This document shows, in pieces, positions 18,293 to 27,561 of a stretch of 34,908 bases of DNA. Numbering within the stretch: position 1 is the stretch's first letter; every line of letters begins with the position of its first letter. This DNA is from Pseudoalteromonas atlantica (lineage in GTDB: Bacteria; Pseudomonadota; Gammaproteobacteria; Enterobacterales; Alteromonadaceae), in assembly GCA_007988745.1 (NCBI GenBank), contig BJUT01000046.1:1-34908 (forward strand), read 5' to 3'. Below the pieces are notes generated by a model. That model was not told where the DNA came from. It made no database searches and saw only the letters and a list, made by a program, of their open reading frames with translations. A program made the position numbers and the translations under genes.

Positions 18293-18784
18293 CTAATCTA
18301 AATTTGCTAAAATTTGCTCGCCAAACCATTCGGTTATTAAGCGTTTTTCATAAAAAAACGGCTCGTCGCGACCCATTTTAATTTTATCCATAAAGCCCAT
18401 GTCTTTAAGCTCTACATCGTCCTCTTCACTCACTACACTCCCTTTATTATCGCTTAGCGAGTAATTGAGCTTAATGCGCGGAAAATAAATAGGTTTTACT
18501 ACGCGTATTTCATCCATACCGCCATAGCGTACGTCCCCTGCTAAATCGATATCGGTTATTTCTAAATTTAGCTTGTAGTCTTTTGGCAATTGCTCGGCAA
18601 GTTTAGAAAAATGTTTTTCGAACTGAGTAGCAATTTGTTTGTGGTACGACGCTTTACCCTGGCTAGAAGCGCGCACATCGCGGTAGTCTTTAAAATCTTG
18701 CCACTTAACTACAGATTCTCCAGCGTGTGCAAATGCAGGTAATGTAATACACATTGCCATAGCGATTGTTTTAACTGAATTCAT
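18293..18784 (-). CDS. DUF3016 family exported protein
   Basis: 163 residues from the ATG at 18784, which has GGAG 6 bases upstream. A TTG 12 bp earlier is a poorer start because it would absorb the ribosome-binding site. The signal peptide MNSVKTIAMAMCITLPAFAHA is clear. The mature part contains VVKWQDFKDYRDVRAS, LNLEITDIDLAGDVRYGG and IKMGRDEPFFYEKRLITEWF, the conserved blocks of DUF3016, a periplasmic family of unknown function. There is no catalytic motif. It is flanked by a repeat island downstream and galE upstream in the opposite direction. Confidence 0.88.
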   Translation of the reverse strand: MNSVKTIAMAMCITLPAFAHAGESVVKWQDFKDYRDVRASSQGKASYHKQIATQFEKHFSKLAEQLPKDYKLNLEITDIDLAGDVRYGGMDEIRVVKPIYFPRIKLNYSLSDNKGSVVSEEDDVELKDMGFMDKIKMGRDEPFFYEKRLITEWFGEQILANLD

Positions 18785-18972
18785 AGCATTCTCCAAAGGG
18801 GCAGTACTAATTATTTAGACTTAGCCCAGTAATAGACCATACAAGTTTAACACTAGTTTATTAACCATTACTTAATTAACCTATTTTAATACGCTTTTAA
18901 AATAAAGCATGTAAATAGTAAGAATATATGATGAAATTAAGATAATTGAAAAAAGGTATCCACGGAGCATTC

Positions 18973-19989
18973 ATGGCAATTTTAGTAACAGGCGGCGCAG
19001 GCTACATAGGCTCACACACCGTTTTAGAACTTTTACAGCAAGGCAGCGAAGTTGTTGTTGTTGATAATTTAAGTAACGCATCAAAAGAGTCGCTTGCACG
19101 CGTAAAGCAAATCACAGGCAAAGAAGCCACGTTTTACCAAGGCGACATTCTTGATAAAGTTTTTTTAGATGCCATTTTTACAAGGCACACTATAGAGAGT
19201 GTGATTCATTTTGCTGGCTTAAAGTCGGTTGGTGAGTCGGTAGCTAAACCTGTTGAGTACTATCAAACAAACGTACAAGGTACGCTTACACTTGTAGATG
19301 CCATGCGCGATGCAGGCGTATTTAAATTAGTATTTAGCTCATCAGCCACAGTTTACGGCGACCCTGCAAGCTTACCGATTAAAGAAGACTTCCCGGTAGG
19401 TGGCACAACTAATCCGTACGGCACATCAAAACTGATGGTTGAGATGATGCTGCAAGATATTGCTAAATCAGATGAGCGTTTTGCATTTGCTATTTTGCGT
19501 TACTTTAACCCAGTGGGCGCACATGAGTCAGGCTTAATTGGCGAAGATCCAAATGGTATTCCTAATAACTTATTACCATTTATTGCCCAAGTTGCAGTAG
19601 GTAAATTAAAGCAGCTTGCTGTATTTGGTGATGACTACGACACCGTTGATGGCACTGGTGTACGCGACTATATTCACGTTGTAGATTTAGCGATGGGGCA
19701 TTTAAAAGCGCTTGATAAAATTGCCAACAATACCGGCGCACTTGTATATAACCTTGGCACAGGCAATGGTTACTCTGTACTGCAAATGGTTAACGCCTTT
19801 ATAAAAGCCAGCGGCCAAGACGTTCCTTATCAAGTATCGCCTCGTCGCCCTGGCGATATTGCTGCATGTTACGCCGCGCCAGAAAAAGCACTTAATGAGC
19901 TAGGCTGGGAAGCGGTGCGTGGAATAGATGCCATGATGGAAGACACATGGCGTTGGCAGTCAAATAACCCTAATGGTTATAAAAGTTAA
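18973..19989 (+). CDS. galE: UDP-glucose 4-epimerase
   Basis: Interconverts UDP-glucose and UDP-galactose with tightly bound NAD. The ATG at 18973, preceded by CGGAG at a good distance, gives 338 residues, identical in length to E. coli GalE. The frame runs back to a TTG at 18946, which is not needed. The Rossmann motif is [10 protein letters not shown] at the N-terminus. The catalytic Ser-Tyr-Lys is in FSSSATVYG and [19 protein letters not shown] and [10 protein letters not shown] are substrate-binding blocks. It stands alone and feeds surface polysaccharide together with galU and ugd further on. Confidence 0.97.
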   Translation: MAILVTGGAGYIGSHTVLELLQQGSEVVVVDNLSNASKESLARVKQITGKEATFYQGDILDKVFLDAIFTRHTIESVIHFAGLKSVGESVAKPVEYYQTNVQGTLTLVDAMRDAGVFKLVFSSSATVYGDPASLPIKEDFPVGGTTNPYGTSKLMVEMMLQDIAKSDERFAFAILRYFNPVGAHESGLIGEDPNGIPNNLLPFIAQVAVGKLKQLAVFGDDYDTVDGTGVRDYIHVVDLAMGHLKALDKIANNTGALVYNLGTGNGYSVLQMVNAFIKASGQDVPYQVSPRRPGDIAACYAAPEKALNELGWEAVRGIDAMMEDTWRWQSNNPNGYKS

Positions 19990-20009
19990 TTAAAAAATAC
20001 TTTATAAAT

Positions 20010-20034
20010 TTTGCCTGTTTCACAAGCAGGCAAA
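20010..20034. terminator. Hairpin after galE
   Basis: TTTGCCTG / CAGGCAAA with a 9-base loop, 20 bp after the galE stop. The T-run after it is poor on the plus strand, so its strength as a terminator is uncertain. Confidence 0.5.
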
Positions 20035-20059
20035 TCACCTATAAATAAATTTACTACCG

Positions 20060-20345
20060 CGCTAATTTTTTAATGGAGACGTAGAGCTTGCTCACGTAGA
20101 AGCGAAGCTTCTCATAGCTTTATCAAAGGGGTTTAACACAACGTAAAAGCGCTGCTTTTAAACGCCAGTAAGCTGCGCATCTACAACTAATTATTACTTC
20201 TTCACTACTGCATGTTTTCTGTGGTGATAAAACCACTTTAGGTGTTTGTTAAAAAATTTACCACCGAGGGCACTGAGAAAAGCTCTTCTCCTTCACTTCT
20301 CTGGGTTCTCAGTGGTGACGTAATCGCTTTTAAAACGCCAGCAAG
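20060..20345. repeat. Extragenic repeat island between galE and zapE
   Basis: REP-like GAGACGTAGAGCTTGCTCACGT...GAAGCTTCTCAT copy (20075-20117) and AACGCCAGTAAGCTGCGCATCTACAA (about 20159-20184). Next come a right-arm fragment (TTTTCTGTGGTGATAAAA, ending near 20231) and a compact palindromic unit (about 20258-20320, TTTACCACCGAGGGCACTGAG ... TCTCAGTGGTGACG). No gene. Confidence 0.75.
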
Positions 20346-20377
20346 TCGCGCGCTAACAATGTAATATTGAAAAGTTG

Positions 20378-21487
20378 TTACCAATTTTGCATTTCGACAA
20401 TACGCGACTGCGTTCGCGCATATTCAAAGCTCAGCTTTTGCCCCTCATACAAAGACTCAACGTGCGCGTGGGCGTTAATAACTAATAACTTGTGGCAATC
20501 GTAAAACTCGTCCACCAATGCAATAAAGCGCCGCGCTTCGTCATCTAAATAATGCTCATTGAGGGTTTGTTTTTCGCGTTGATAACTGTCTTCAATACCA
20601 TGCACTATTACTTTACCTGTTGCGCCTACACCCATTTTTGGTACATTTTCTATATATAAAATATCAAACTGCTTGGCTAAAAACATATAATCGTAAGCGC
20701 TACGCGCTCCTGAACAAAGCGCTATAAAATCGATCATTAATGCATTATCTGCGGTTAATAAACACGGTAAGCTGCGGGAGTGTACCTGTAAAATTTGGTT
20801 TTCCTTTGCTTGTGGATACTGAGATAAAAACTGCTTTTTAAACTCGCTTATAGGTAAATTAATAAAATAATGGCGGCTATTTTTACCATACCTAAAGCGA
20901 TGATCATCCTGCCCTTCAACACTAATTACATGGCAAAAATTTTTAATTAAATCGATTGTGGGTAAAAACCGCGCGCGCTGTAGGCCATTGCGATAAAGCT
21001 GCTCAGGTTTTGCGTTAGAAGTTGCCACCAGCACTACCCCACTATCAAACAAGGCGTTAAATAACCTTGCCATAATCATTGCATCGCCAATGTCGCTAAC
21101 AAAAAACTCATCAAAACACAGCACTTTTATATCTTTCGCCCATTGTTTAGCAATTAACGTGAGAGGGTTTTTATGACCTTGTAGCTGGGCAAGTTGCGTG
21201 TGTATTTGCGCCATAAAGTGATGAAAATGCAGCCGCTGCTTACGCTCAGTGGGTAAATTTTTATAAAATAAATCCATTAGCATGGATTTACCCCGCCCCA
21301 CCGGCCCATGCAAATAAACCCCTTTAATTAACGGCGCTTTTTTCCACCAAGGTATTTTTGTGTGTAACTGTATACTTAGGTTATTTAACGCATTTACTGC
21401 ATTTTGCTGAGCGCTATCAACACACAGTTCACCCGCATCTATTTTTGCTTGGTAAAGCCTTAAAATTTGTGGGTAGTTTACTGACAT
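20378..21487 (-). CDS. zapE: AFG1-like ATPase ZapE (cell division)
   Basis: 369 residues, close to E. coli ZapE (375). This AAA-type ATPase associates with the Z-ring and affects FtsZ bundling. Walker A is GPVGRGKSM (61-69), and Walker B is VLCFDEFFVSD (about 122-132). A sensor-1-like VVLVATSNAKPEQLY follows, then arginine-rich RNGLQRARFLP. The family's C-terminal YxxxQ/SFEYARTQSR is present. Divergent from rsuA across 59 bp. Function is by family; no division genes are nearby. Confidence 0.93.
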   Translation of the reverse strand: MSVNYPQILRLYQAKIDAGELCVDSAQQNAVNALNNLSIQLHTKIPWWKKAPLIKGVYLHGPVGRGKSMLMDLFYKNLPTERKQRLHFHHFMAQIHTQLAQLQGHKNPLTLIAKQWAKDIKVLCFDEFFVSDIGDAMIMARLFNALFDSGVVLVATSNAKPEQLYRNGLQRARFLPTIDLIKNFCHVISVEGQDDHRFRYGKNSRHYFINLPISEFKKQFLSQYPQAKENQILQVHSRSLPCLLTADNALMIDFIALCSGARSAYDYMFLAKQFDILYIENVPKMGVGATGKVIVHGIEDSYQREKQTLNEHYLDDEARRFIALVDEFYDCHKLLVINAHAHVESLYEGQKLSFEYARTQSRIVEMQNW

Positions 21488-21546
21488 GGGGTTTCACTAT
21501 CGGCTATAATCGCCGCCATTGTAGCCGACTAAAAATGTGAACCAAA

Positions 21547-22257
21547 ATGAAATTCCCTTGCCGCTTAGATAAATTTATTAGCCACCTAGCCGAGCTACCA
21601 CGCTCAAAAGCTCGCGCGGGTATTAAACGCCAAGAAGTGCAAGTAAATGGGGAAGTTGTTAGCGCGTTCGATTTTCAAGTAACCCAGCAAGATGAAGTAA
21701 CATTTGCTGGTGAGCCTATGGTATTTTTAGGCAAACGCTACTTCATGCTACACAAACCTGTAGGCTACGTGTGTGCCAATGTAGATGAACTACACCCCAC
21801 CGTATTTGATTTGCTCGATGAGCCAAATATGGCCGACTTTCATGTAGCAGGTCGCCTTGATATAGACACCACCGGCTTAGTACTTATTACTAACGATGGC
21901 GATTGGTCGCACCGTATTACCTCGCCAAAGCACAACAAATTAAAAACCTACTTAGTAGAAACACAAGAGCCTATAACCGAAGAAGCATTAGAGCAACTAC
22001 GCAGCGGCGTACAACTTCACAACGAAAAAGATCTCACCCGTCCAGCTAAAGCAGAAGCACTTGCCACCTACAGCTTACGTTTATCAATCAGCGAAGGTAA
22101 ATACCACCAAGTTAAACGCATGTTAGCCGCGGTAGGTAACAAAGTGGTAGAGCTACACCGCGAGCAAATAGGTAATATTATACTGGACGAAAACTTAGCA
22201 AGTGGAGAGTATAAGGAGTTAACGGCTGAGGAGATTATGTTGCATTCAAAAACATAA
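21547..22257 (+). CDS. rsuA: 16S rRNA pseudouridine(516) synthase
   Basis: 236 residues (E. coli RsuA 231). An N-terminal S4 RNA-binding domain (RLDKFISHLAELPRSKARAGI, VQVNGE) is followed by the pseudouridine synthase domain. The motif GRLDIDTTGLVLITNDG carries the catalytic Asp (about residue 105). KTYLVE and EGKYHQVKRML are further family blocks. The choice of RsuA over RluE/RluF paralogues rests on length and overall pattern and is likely but not certain. Confidence 0.92.
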   Translation: MKFPCRLDKFISHLAELPRSKARAGIKRQEVQVNGEVVSAFDFQVTQQDEVTFAGEPMVFLGKRYFMLHKPVGYVCANVDELHPTVFDLLDEPNMADFHVAGRLDIDTTGLVLITNDGDWSHRITSPKHNKLKTYLVETQEPITEEALEQLRSGVQLHNEKDLTRPAKAEALATYSLRLSISEGKYHQVKRMLAAVGNKVVELHREQIGNIILDENLASGEYKELTAEEIMLHSKT

Positions 22258-22295
22258 TTAATAATAATGCTTGTAAGGATTACTATTATAATACC

Positions 22296-22321
22296 TCTAA
22301 ATAAGCTCAATCTTATTTAGA
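22296..22321. promoter_or_regulatory. AT-rich palindrome upstream of the L,D-transpeptidase-like gene
   Basis: TCTAAATAAG / CTTATTTAGA, a perfect 10-bp inverted repeat with a 6-base loop, lies 24 bp ahead of the ATG. It could be an operator or a weak hairpin after rsuA. It is not a member of the window's repeat families. Confidence 0.4.
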
Positions 22322-22344
22322 ATAAATTACTCAAAGGAATGAAT

Positions 22345-22842
22345 ATGAAGAATAATACTTCAACTATACAATCTCACTACCCCTTTCCAAATAAAGGAAA
22401 TAATAAGTGGGGGATTAGATTTAGTGCGAAAGGAACAGCATCACATAAAGTGTATGACCAAAAGGTTATTGTTTTTTCTGCTGATGGTAGCAAGTTAGGC
22501 TCGTTCAATGGAAGTAGTACGCCAAACCCTTTTAAACCTAAAGATTCTAGCATTAAAGGGACTGATGCCTATCCATTTGTAAAGGCCGGAACTTACAGAA
22601 TTAAACAGGGCTCTCACAAGGGCAAACCTGCTTTGGTCGTTAATGGAAATGCTAATGTCCCTACAACAGATATAAACCCTAACTTTCCAAACCAAGGTAG
22701 TTTTGCGAATTATATACATGTTCATTGGGGTTATAGTGATACTTGGAAGGGCTCTGCTGGCTGTCCCACAATAGACCCATCACAGTGGAAAAAGTTTTTA
22801 AGCATAATACCGAATGGTGAAGGCTTTATAATAATTCCATAA
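22345..22842 (+). CDS. L,D-transpeptidase-like (YkuD-fold) protein, possible peptidoglycan-targeting effector
   Basis: 165 residues from the ATG at 22345. An ATG 6 bases earlier touches the AAAGGA and leaves no spacing. There is no signal peptide or membrane segment. The C-terminal part carries HVHWG (His125, His127) followed by GSAGCPT with Cys140, the His...S-x-G-C arrangement of L,D-transpeptidases and of the T6SS effector Tlde1 (DUF2778). VFSADGSKLGSFNGSS and VKAGTYRIKQG match the preceding beta strands (P-x-G-x-Y/F-like). These enzymes cut or exchange peptidoglycan cross-links in the periplasm, so a protein without a signal must be delivered by another route. It lies 15 bp before a small secreted protein, and the region is markedly AT-rich, which suggests horizontal transfer. 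The effector role is inferred. Confidence 0.75.
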   Translation: MKNNTSTIQSHYPFPNKGNNKWGIRFSAKGTASHKVYDQKVIVFSADGSKLGSFNGSSTPNPFKPKDSSIKGTDAYPFVKAGTYRIKQGSHKGKPALVVNGNANVPTTDINPNFPNQGSFANYIHVHWGYSDTWKGSAGCPTIDPSQWKKFLSIIPNGEGFIIIP

Positions 22843-22857
22843 ATTGAAGGAACCTCA

Positions 22858-23205
22858 ATGAATAAATTAAATTATTATAATTTAGTAATCTTGATAATTA
22901 CTTTATCAATAAGCTTTACGACTAGCGCTGTACTAAGCCCTATAGAAGCTGAATACAACTCTAAGCTTCAAGAGTATAATCAAGCAATTATAAATAAAAG
23001 TTATGATGATGCATGCATCACAGCAGAAAAACTTTTAGCTATGGATCCTTCGGATACATTTTCTCTATTAAGGCTAACTTACTGTTCAGAAAAGCTAAAT
23101 GGAAAGTATAAAAAAACAATTGAGTCATACCTTAATCAGGTAGCTCGCTCAAGCAGGCAAGAAATAGAAACTATTGAATTGATAAAGGCAATTAACTCTC
23201 ATTGA
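22858..23205 (+). CDS. Small exported protein downstream of the L,D-transpeptidase-like gene, candidate immunity protein
   Basis: 115 residues with a clear signal peptide (hydrophobic 9-23, cleavage near TTSA). The mature part is helical and resembles one to two TPR-like hairpins: YNSKLQEYNQAIINKSYDDAC, then AEKLLAMDPSDTFSLLRLTYC. Its two cysteines (in DDACIT and LTYCSE) may pair in the periplasm. AAGGA precedes the ATG at good spacing, and the gap to the previous gene is 15 bp, so the two are probably co-transcribed. Position, size and periplasmic location suit an immunity protein for the upstream enzyme, but no family was recognised and this is inference. Confidence 0.7.
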   Translation: MNKLNYYNLVILIITLSISFTTSAVLSPIEAEYNSKLQEYNQAIINKSYDDACITAEKLLAMDPSDTFSLLRLTYCSEKLNGKYKKTIESYLNQVARSSRQEIETIELIKAINSH

Positions 23206-23228
23206 TAACCTTTTACAAATCCGCTTGC

Positions 23229-24002
23229 TTACGATTTTATCTGCACTAAATCAAAGTCAGCCATGCCTGGGACAATCGCTTGCAAGCGTGATTCGGTCAC
23301 ATCGAGTGCGTTTAAACATTCACAGTATTCAGAGGCTTTAAGCTCAAGTTGCTGAGCCTTTTTTTGCAGTGATTTATCTATTTCTTTAGAGATAATATCC
23401 ATACGTTGGCCCATGTCATTAATGCGGTCTTCAATATTACCTTCGCGTGATTTAAACGCATCACCAAGCGACATTAAAATAGCCCCTAACGAGCCATGTA
23501 CGGCAGAGTGTATTTGCTGGCTAATTTCTTTAGTGAAAAAATCATCTATTTGCGAGAGCGACTGTGGCGCGATAAAAAAGAAGTCATCACCACGCTTAAA
23601 TTTGTCCATAAGCGCACGTTCTACGTACTGGAGCTGGGTTTTTAGCACCTCTGGCTCTTTGTCAGACATCCCCTCGACTACATGTTCAATGGCGCTTAAA
23701 CCTAAGTTAACACCATCGGTAGCCAAATTAACAAGCTCCGGCACCGTATGGCGAATACCATGGCTAAACTGCTCAAGCACTTTGCTTTCTTCAGTGCTTA
23801 AATCAACCCAGTAACCTCGAATAAAAAGCTGATTGTTATTATTAATTTGTACGCGTGTTTGGCCTTTATCAAGAATACGTATAACGTCGTCGGTAATTAT
23901 TAAGCCATGACTAAGCTCAACATCACACTGTGACTGAGCTAGAACTGCAGAGCTTGAAAGTGCTAAACACAACGCCAATATCGAACGAGATAACAACGCC
24001 AT
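23229..24002 (-). CDS. YggN-like DUF2884 exported protein
   Basis: 257 residues from the ATG at 24002, with GAGG 5 bases upstream. A GTG 6 bp further out is possible but weaker. The signal peptide ends near AVLAQS. CDVELSHGLIITDDVIRI and VQINNNNQLFIRGYWVDL match the YggN/DUF2884 periplasmic family. The second half is largely helical, with charged coiled-coil-like stretches (INDMGQRMDIISKEIDKSLQ) and a late CECLN. The function of the family is unknown. It is convergent with the AT-rich two-gene insert. Confidence 0.87.
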   Translation of the reverse strand: MALLSRSILALCLALSSSAVLAQSQCDVELSHGLIITDDVIRILDKGQTRVQINNNNQLFIRGYWVDLSTEESKVLEQFSHGIRHTVPELVNLATDGVNLGLSAIEHVVEGMSDKEPEVLKTQLQYVERALMDKFKRGDDFFFIAPQSLSQIDDFFTKEISQQIHSAVHGSLGAILMSLGDAFKSREGNIEDRINDMGQRMDIISKEIDKSLQKKAQQLELKASEYCECLNALDVTESRLQAIVPGMADFDLVQIKS

Positions 24003-24111
24003 ATACACCTCAACAAGCTAAAAAAGGAAGGCAAGTAGGTTAACAAAAAACCAACTTTATGCAAGAAAATTTAGCGAAGCATATAATGGGATTAATAGGT
24101 TAAATATTTTT

Positions 24112-24145
24112 AATAAAAAGCCGGTGAAGCATTCACATCACCGGC
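24112..24145 (-). terminator. Rho-independent terminator of galU
   Basis: Minus strand GCCGGTGA / TCACCGGC, 10-base loop, followed by TTTTTATTA. It lies about 105 bp beyond the galU stop, a rather long 3' untranslated stretch. Confidence 0.85.
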
Positions 24146-24250
24146 AATTAAATACCTATTCTTGCTATGCCCAATTCAATACGCAATAGCTATAATCATT
24201 AGCACAAAGCCATCCACATATGTAAAACTAAAAAGTGTTAAGATGTTGTT

Positions 24251-25132
24251 CTATTTAGCAAGTTTATTTAAGTATCGAGTAAAGTCATCACCAAGCTTAC
24301 TATCACGCATGCCGTATTCAACAATCGCTTTTAAGTAACCTAGCTTATCGCCACAGTCGTGAGAACGACCACTCATATGAAATGCTTCAACGGTTTCTTG
24401 AGTCATTAGCGCATCAATAGAGTCTGTTAACTGTATTTCACCACCAGCGCCCACAGGCGTTTTAGCAAGTAGCGGCCAAATGCTTTTACTCAATACGTAA
24501 CGCCCTACTACAGCAAGGTTTGAAGGTGCCTTATCGGCATCTGGTTTTTCAACCATTGTTTTAATTGCCGCACTGTTACCTGGTGTTAGCTGTACGCCGT
24601 TAATATCAGCAATACCGTATTTACTTACATCATCTTGTGCTACTGGCTCTAGCATAATTTGACTTGCTTTAGTCTCGTTAAAGCGTTTGATCATCGCGGC
24701 TAGGTTTTCAGTTTTTTGATCGGCCGTGTAAGCATCAAGTATTACATCAGGGAGTAATACTATAAAGTCGTCATTACCTACAATTGGCTTTGCACATAAA
24801 ATAGCGTGCCCTAGGCCTTTAGCTTCGCCTTGGCGTACACTCATTACCGTTACATCAGTAGGACAAATAGAGCGTACTTCTTCAAGTAACGCACGCTTAA
24901 CGCGCTTTTCTAAGGTTGCTTCAAGCTCGTAGCTGGTATCAAAGTGGTTTTCTATGGCGTTTTTAGAGCTGTGTGTTACAAGTACAATATCTTTAATACC
25001 TGCAGATACACACTCACTCACTATGTATTGAATCAATGGTTTATCTACAATTGGTAGCATTTCTTTAGGAATTGCTTTAGTCATAGGTAACATACGTGTG
25101 CCAAGGCCGGCAACAGGAATTACAGCTTTCAT
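24251..25132 (-). CDS. galU: UTP-glucose-1-phosphate uridylyltransferase
   Basis: Makes UDP-glucose from UTP and glucose-1-phosphate. 293 residues, near the usual size. The nucleotidyltransferase motif is [20 protein letters not shown], with the catalytic Lys region [21 protein letters not shown] and LLPDVILD (metal-binding Asp) follow, then VEKP and GEIQLTDSI. It is the first of three minus-strand nucleotide-sugar genes in map order. UDP-glucose is the substrate of Ugd and GalE encoded in this window. Confidence 0.96.
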   Translation of the reverse strand: MKAVIPVAGLGTRMLPMTKAIPKEMLPIVDKPLIQYIVSECVSAGIKDIVLVTHSSKNAIENHFDTSYELEATLEKRVKRALLEEVRSICPTDVTVMSVRQGEAKGLGHAILCAKPIVGNDDFIVLLPDVILDAYTADQKTENLAAMIKRFNETKASQIMLEPVAQDDVSKYGIADINGVQLTPGNSAAIKTMVEKPDADKAPSNLAVVGRYVLSKSIWPLLAKTPVGAGGEIQLTDSIDALMTQETVEAFHMSGRSHDCGDKLGYLKAIVEYGMRDSKLGDDFTRYLNKLAK

Positions 25133-25247
25133 GGGTAGTCCTTTGTTTGTAAATTAATTATTTTTAAGTTAACAGGTTATATGTAGATGGGGGCTGAATG
25201 AGTGTGAAGCTATCAGTTTTTAACTTTCGGCTTTTAACTTTTAAAAC

Positions 25248-26252
25248 TTATTTATAAAAACCTTTATACCACTTTATTAGCTCTCTAACGCCTTGCTTAA
25301 CATTTACTTGGGCTTTGTAGCCAGTTACTTTAAACAAATCTTGCATGTCGGCATATGTTTTATAAACGTCACCCGCTTGCATTTCGCGAAAGTTTTTATT
25401 TGCCTCAATACCAAGCTCGGCCTCAATTGCTTCAATAAACTTCATTAGGTTTATTGGACTCCCATGGCCAATATTATAAATAGCATAAGGAGCAGAGCTA
25501 GTAGCTGGCGAACCGCTCTCTACTCTCCAGTCTGGGTTTGCTTGAGGTATAACATCAGCAGCTCGTACAACAGCTTCTACAATATCGTCAATGTAAGTAA
25601 AGTCACGCCACATATCACCATTGTTATTTATATCAATAGTATCCCCATCAAGTATCTTTTTAGTAAAAATATACGGCGCCATATCAGGGCGACCCCACGG
25701 GCCATAAACTGTAAAAAAGCGCAGCCCAGTAGTTGGTAAGCTATATAAATGAGAATAGCTGTGAGCCATTAGTTCATTAGCTTTTTTAGTCGCCGCATAA
25801 AACGATACAGGGTGATCAACACTATCGGTAGTTTCAAATGGCGTTTTTTCATTTAGGCCATAAACAGAGCTAGATGATGCATAAACAAGGTGCTTAACAT
25901 TGTTATGCCTACACCCTTCGAGTACATTTAGGTACCCCACTAAATTAGAGTCGGCGTATGTATCTGGGTTCTCTATTGAGTAGCGTACGCTCGCTTGCGC
26001 AGCTAAATGTATTACTTTATCAAACTGTTGTACTACAAATAACTCGCTCATTACTGAGCGCTCACTTATATCGAGCTTAATAAACGTAAAGTTATCGTGG
26101 CTTTCAAACTGCACCAAACGTGCTAATTTTAAATTTACATCGTAATACTCGTTTAAATTATCAATACCTACTACAATATGGCCCGCAGCTAATAATTTTT
26201 GACACGTTGCAGCACCAATAAAGCCCGCAGCCCCTGTAACTAAATACTTCAT
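25248..26252 (-). CDS. NAD-dependent UDP-glucuronate 4-epimerase
   Basis: 334 residues of the short-chain dehydrogenase type. It begins MKYLVTGAAGFIG with the NAD-binding GxxGxxG, and IDNLNEYYDVNLKLARL is typical of UDP-glucuronate/galacturonate epimerases. Catalytic residues lie in YASSSSVYG and SFYAATKK (Tyr152, Lys156). RFFTVYGPWGRPDMA is another hallmark. It would convert UDP-glucuronate, made by the adjacent Ugd, to UDP-galacturonate for capsule, LPS or exopolysaccharide. A terminator-like hairpin separates it from ugd. Family members are named variously, so no symbol is given. Confidence 0.92.
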   Translation of the reverse strand: MKYLVTGAAGFIGAATCQKLLAAGHIVVGIDNLNEYYDVNLKLARLVQFESHDNFTFIKLDISERSVMSELFVVQQFDKVIHLAAQASVRYSIENPDTYADSNLVGYLNVLEGCRHNNVKHLVYASSSSVYGLNEKTPFETTDSVDHPVSFYAATKKANELMAHSYSHLYSLPTTGLRFFTVYGPWGRPDMAPYIFTKKILDGDTIDINNNGDMWRDFTYIDDIVEAVVRAADVIPQANPDWRVESGSPATSSAPYAIYNIGHGSPINLMKFIEAIEAELGIEANKNFREMQAGDVYKTYADMQDLFKVTGYKAQVNVKQGVRELIKWYKGFYK

Positions 26253-26270
26253 AAAATTCCTAATTTAAGC

Positions 26271-26306
26271 AAAAAAGCCGCATCAACATACATTTCAGCG
26301 GCTTTT
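26271..26306 (-). terminator. Terminator after ugd
   Basis: AAAAGCCGC / GCGGCTTTT, a 9-bp stem with a 16-base loop, flanked by A and T runs and so potentially bidirectional. It lies between the ugd stop and the epimerase start, so the two genes may be separately transcribed. Confidence 0.85.
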
Positions 26307-26335
26307 AAAAGTAATCTCTAACAGCTATTATCTAA

Positions 26336-27502
26336 TCAATCACTACCAAATAAATCACGTGTATACACTTTATCTACAATGTCGCTAAGCTCCTCAACCA
26401 TACGGTTAGAAACCACCACATCAGATATCTGCTTAAATTCGTTTAAGTCTTTTATTACGCGCGAATGATAAAACTCGCTCTCTTCAAGAACAGGCTCAAA
26501 TACGACAACCTCAATACCTTTTGCTTTAATACGTTTCATAATGCCTTGAATAGCAGAGGCTCTAAAGTTATCTGAGCCTGTTTTCATTACTAAACGGTAC
26601 ACGCCCACGATTTTGGGGCTACGCTTAATAATTGAGTCAGCAATAAAGTCTTTACGTGTTGTATTAGCGTCTACAATAGCGCCAATTATATTATTTGGTA
26701 CACTTTGGTAATTAGCACGCAATTGTTTAGTGTCTTTTGGTAAACAGTAGCCGCCATAGCCAAACGACGGATTATTGTAATGCTTTCCAATACGTGGATC
26801 TAACCCTACACCTTCGATAATCTGCTTACTATTTAGCCCATGCGCTTCTGCATAACTATCAAGCTCATTAAAATAAGCAACTCGCATTGCAAGGTAGGTG
26901 TTAGAAAATAACTTAATAGCTTCGGCTTCTGTTGAGTCGGTAAATAGCACTTCAACATCTTGCTTAATTGCACCTTGCTTAAGTAAGTTAGCAAAAATAG
27001 TTGCGCGCTCGCTTTGCTCGCCCACAACAATACGTGATGGGTGCAAATTATCGTAAAGCGCCTTTCCTTCACGTAAAAATTCAGGGGAAAATATTAAATT
27101 TTCAACATTCAGCCGCTGCTTTATATCAGCAGTAAAGCCTACCGGAATAGTCGACTTAATCACCATAACTGCATTAGGGTTATGCGCCATAGTATCTTTA
27201 ATTACCGCTTCAACAGAACTAGTATTAAAGTAGTTGTTTTCAACATCGTAATCAGTGGGTGTAGCTATAATTACGTAATCAGCGTTTTTATAAGCGGCTA
27301 CTTTGTCGGTAGTGGCTGTAAAGTTTAAGTCATCACGTGTTAAAAAATCGCTAATTTCTTTATCAACAATTGGTGACTGCTTATCGTTTAAAAGTGCTAT
27401 TTTTTTTTCGTCAATATCAAGTGCAACCACTTCATTATATTGCGATAAGAGCATAGCGTTTGAAAGGCCTACATAACCTGTACCTACCACTGCAATTTTC
27501 AT
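26336..27502 (-). CDS. ugd: UDP-glucose 6-dehydrogenase
   Basis: Oxidises UDP-glucose to UDP-glucuronate with 2 NAD+. At 388 residues it has the same length as the E. coli short-form enzyme. The N-terminal Rossmann motif is [17 protein letters not shown] and [10 protein letters not shown] follow. The substrate Lys region is [18 protein letters not shown], and the catalytic Cys253 is in [13 protein letters not shown]. The product is the likely substrate of the following epimerase gene. Function is secure; which polysaccharide it serves is not visible. Confidence 0.97.
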   Translation of the reverse strand: MKIAVVGTGYVGLSNAMLLSQYNEVVALDIDEKKIALLNDKQSPIVDKEISDFLTRDDLNFTATTDKVAAYKNADYVIIATPTDYDVENNYFNTSSVEAVIKDTMAHNPNAVMVIKSTIPVGFTADIKQRLNVENLIFSPEFLREGKALYDNLHPSRIVVGEQSERATIFANLLKQGAIKQDVEVLFTDSTEAEAIKLFSNTYLAMRVAYFNELDSYAEAHGLNSKQIIEGVGLDPRIGKHYNNPSFGYGGYCLPKDTKQLRANYQSVPNNIIGAIVDANTTRKDFIADSIIKRSPKIVGVYRLVMKTGSDNFRASAIQGIMKRIKAKGIEVVVFEPVLEESEFYHSRVIKDLNEFKQISDVVVSNRMVEELSDIVDKVYTRDLFGSD

Positions 27503-27561
27503 ATTAATCCTTTAAAATTAAAAGTTTAAAATTAAGCATTTTTTAATAAGTAGTGAAAGTT

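Noticed and set aside
23413..23814. Plus-strand 133-codon frame opposite the YggN-like gene
   Set aside because: Antisense shadow of a gene with a clear signal peptide and family match.
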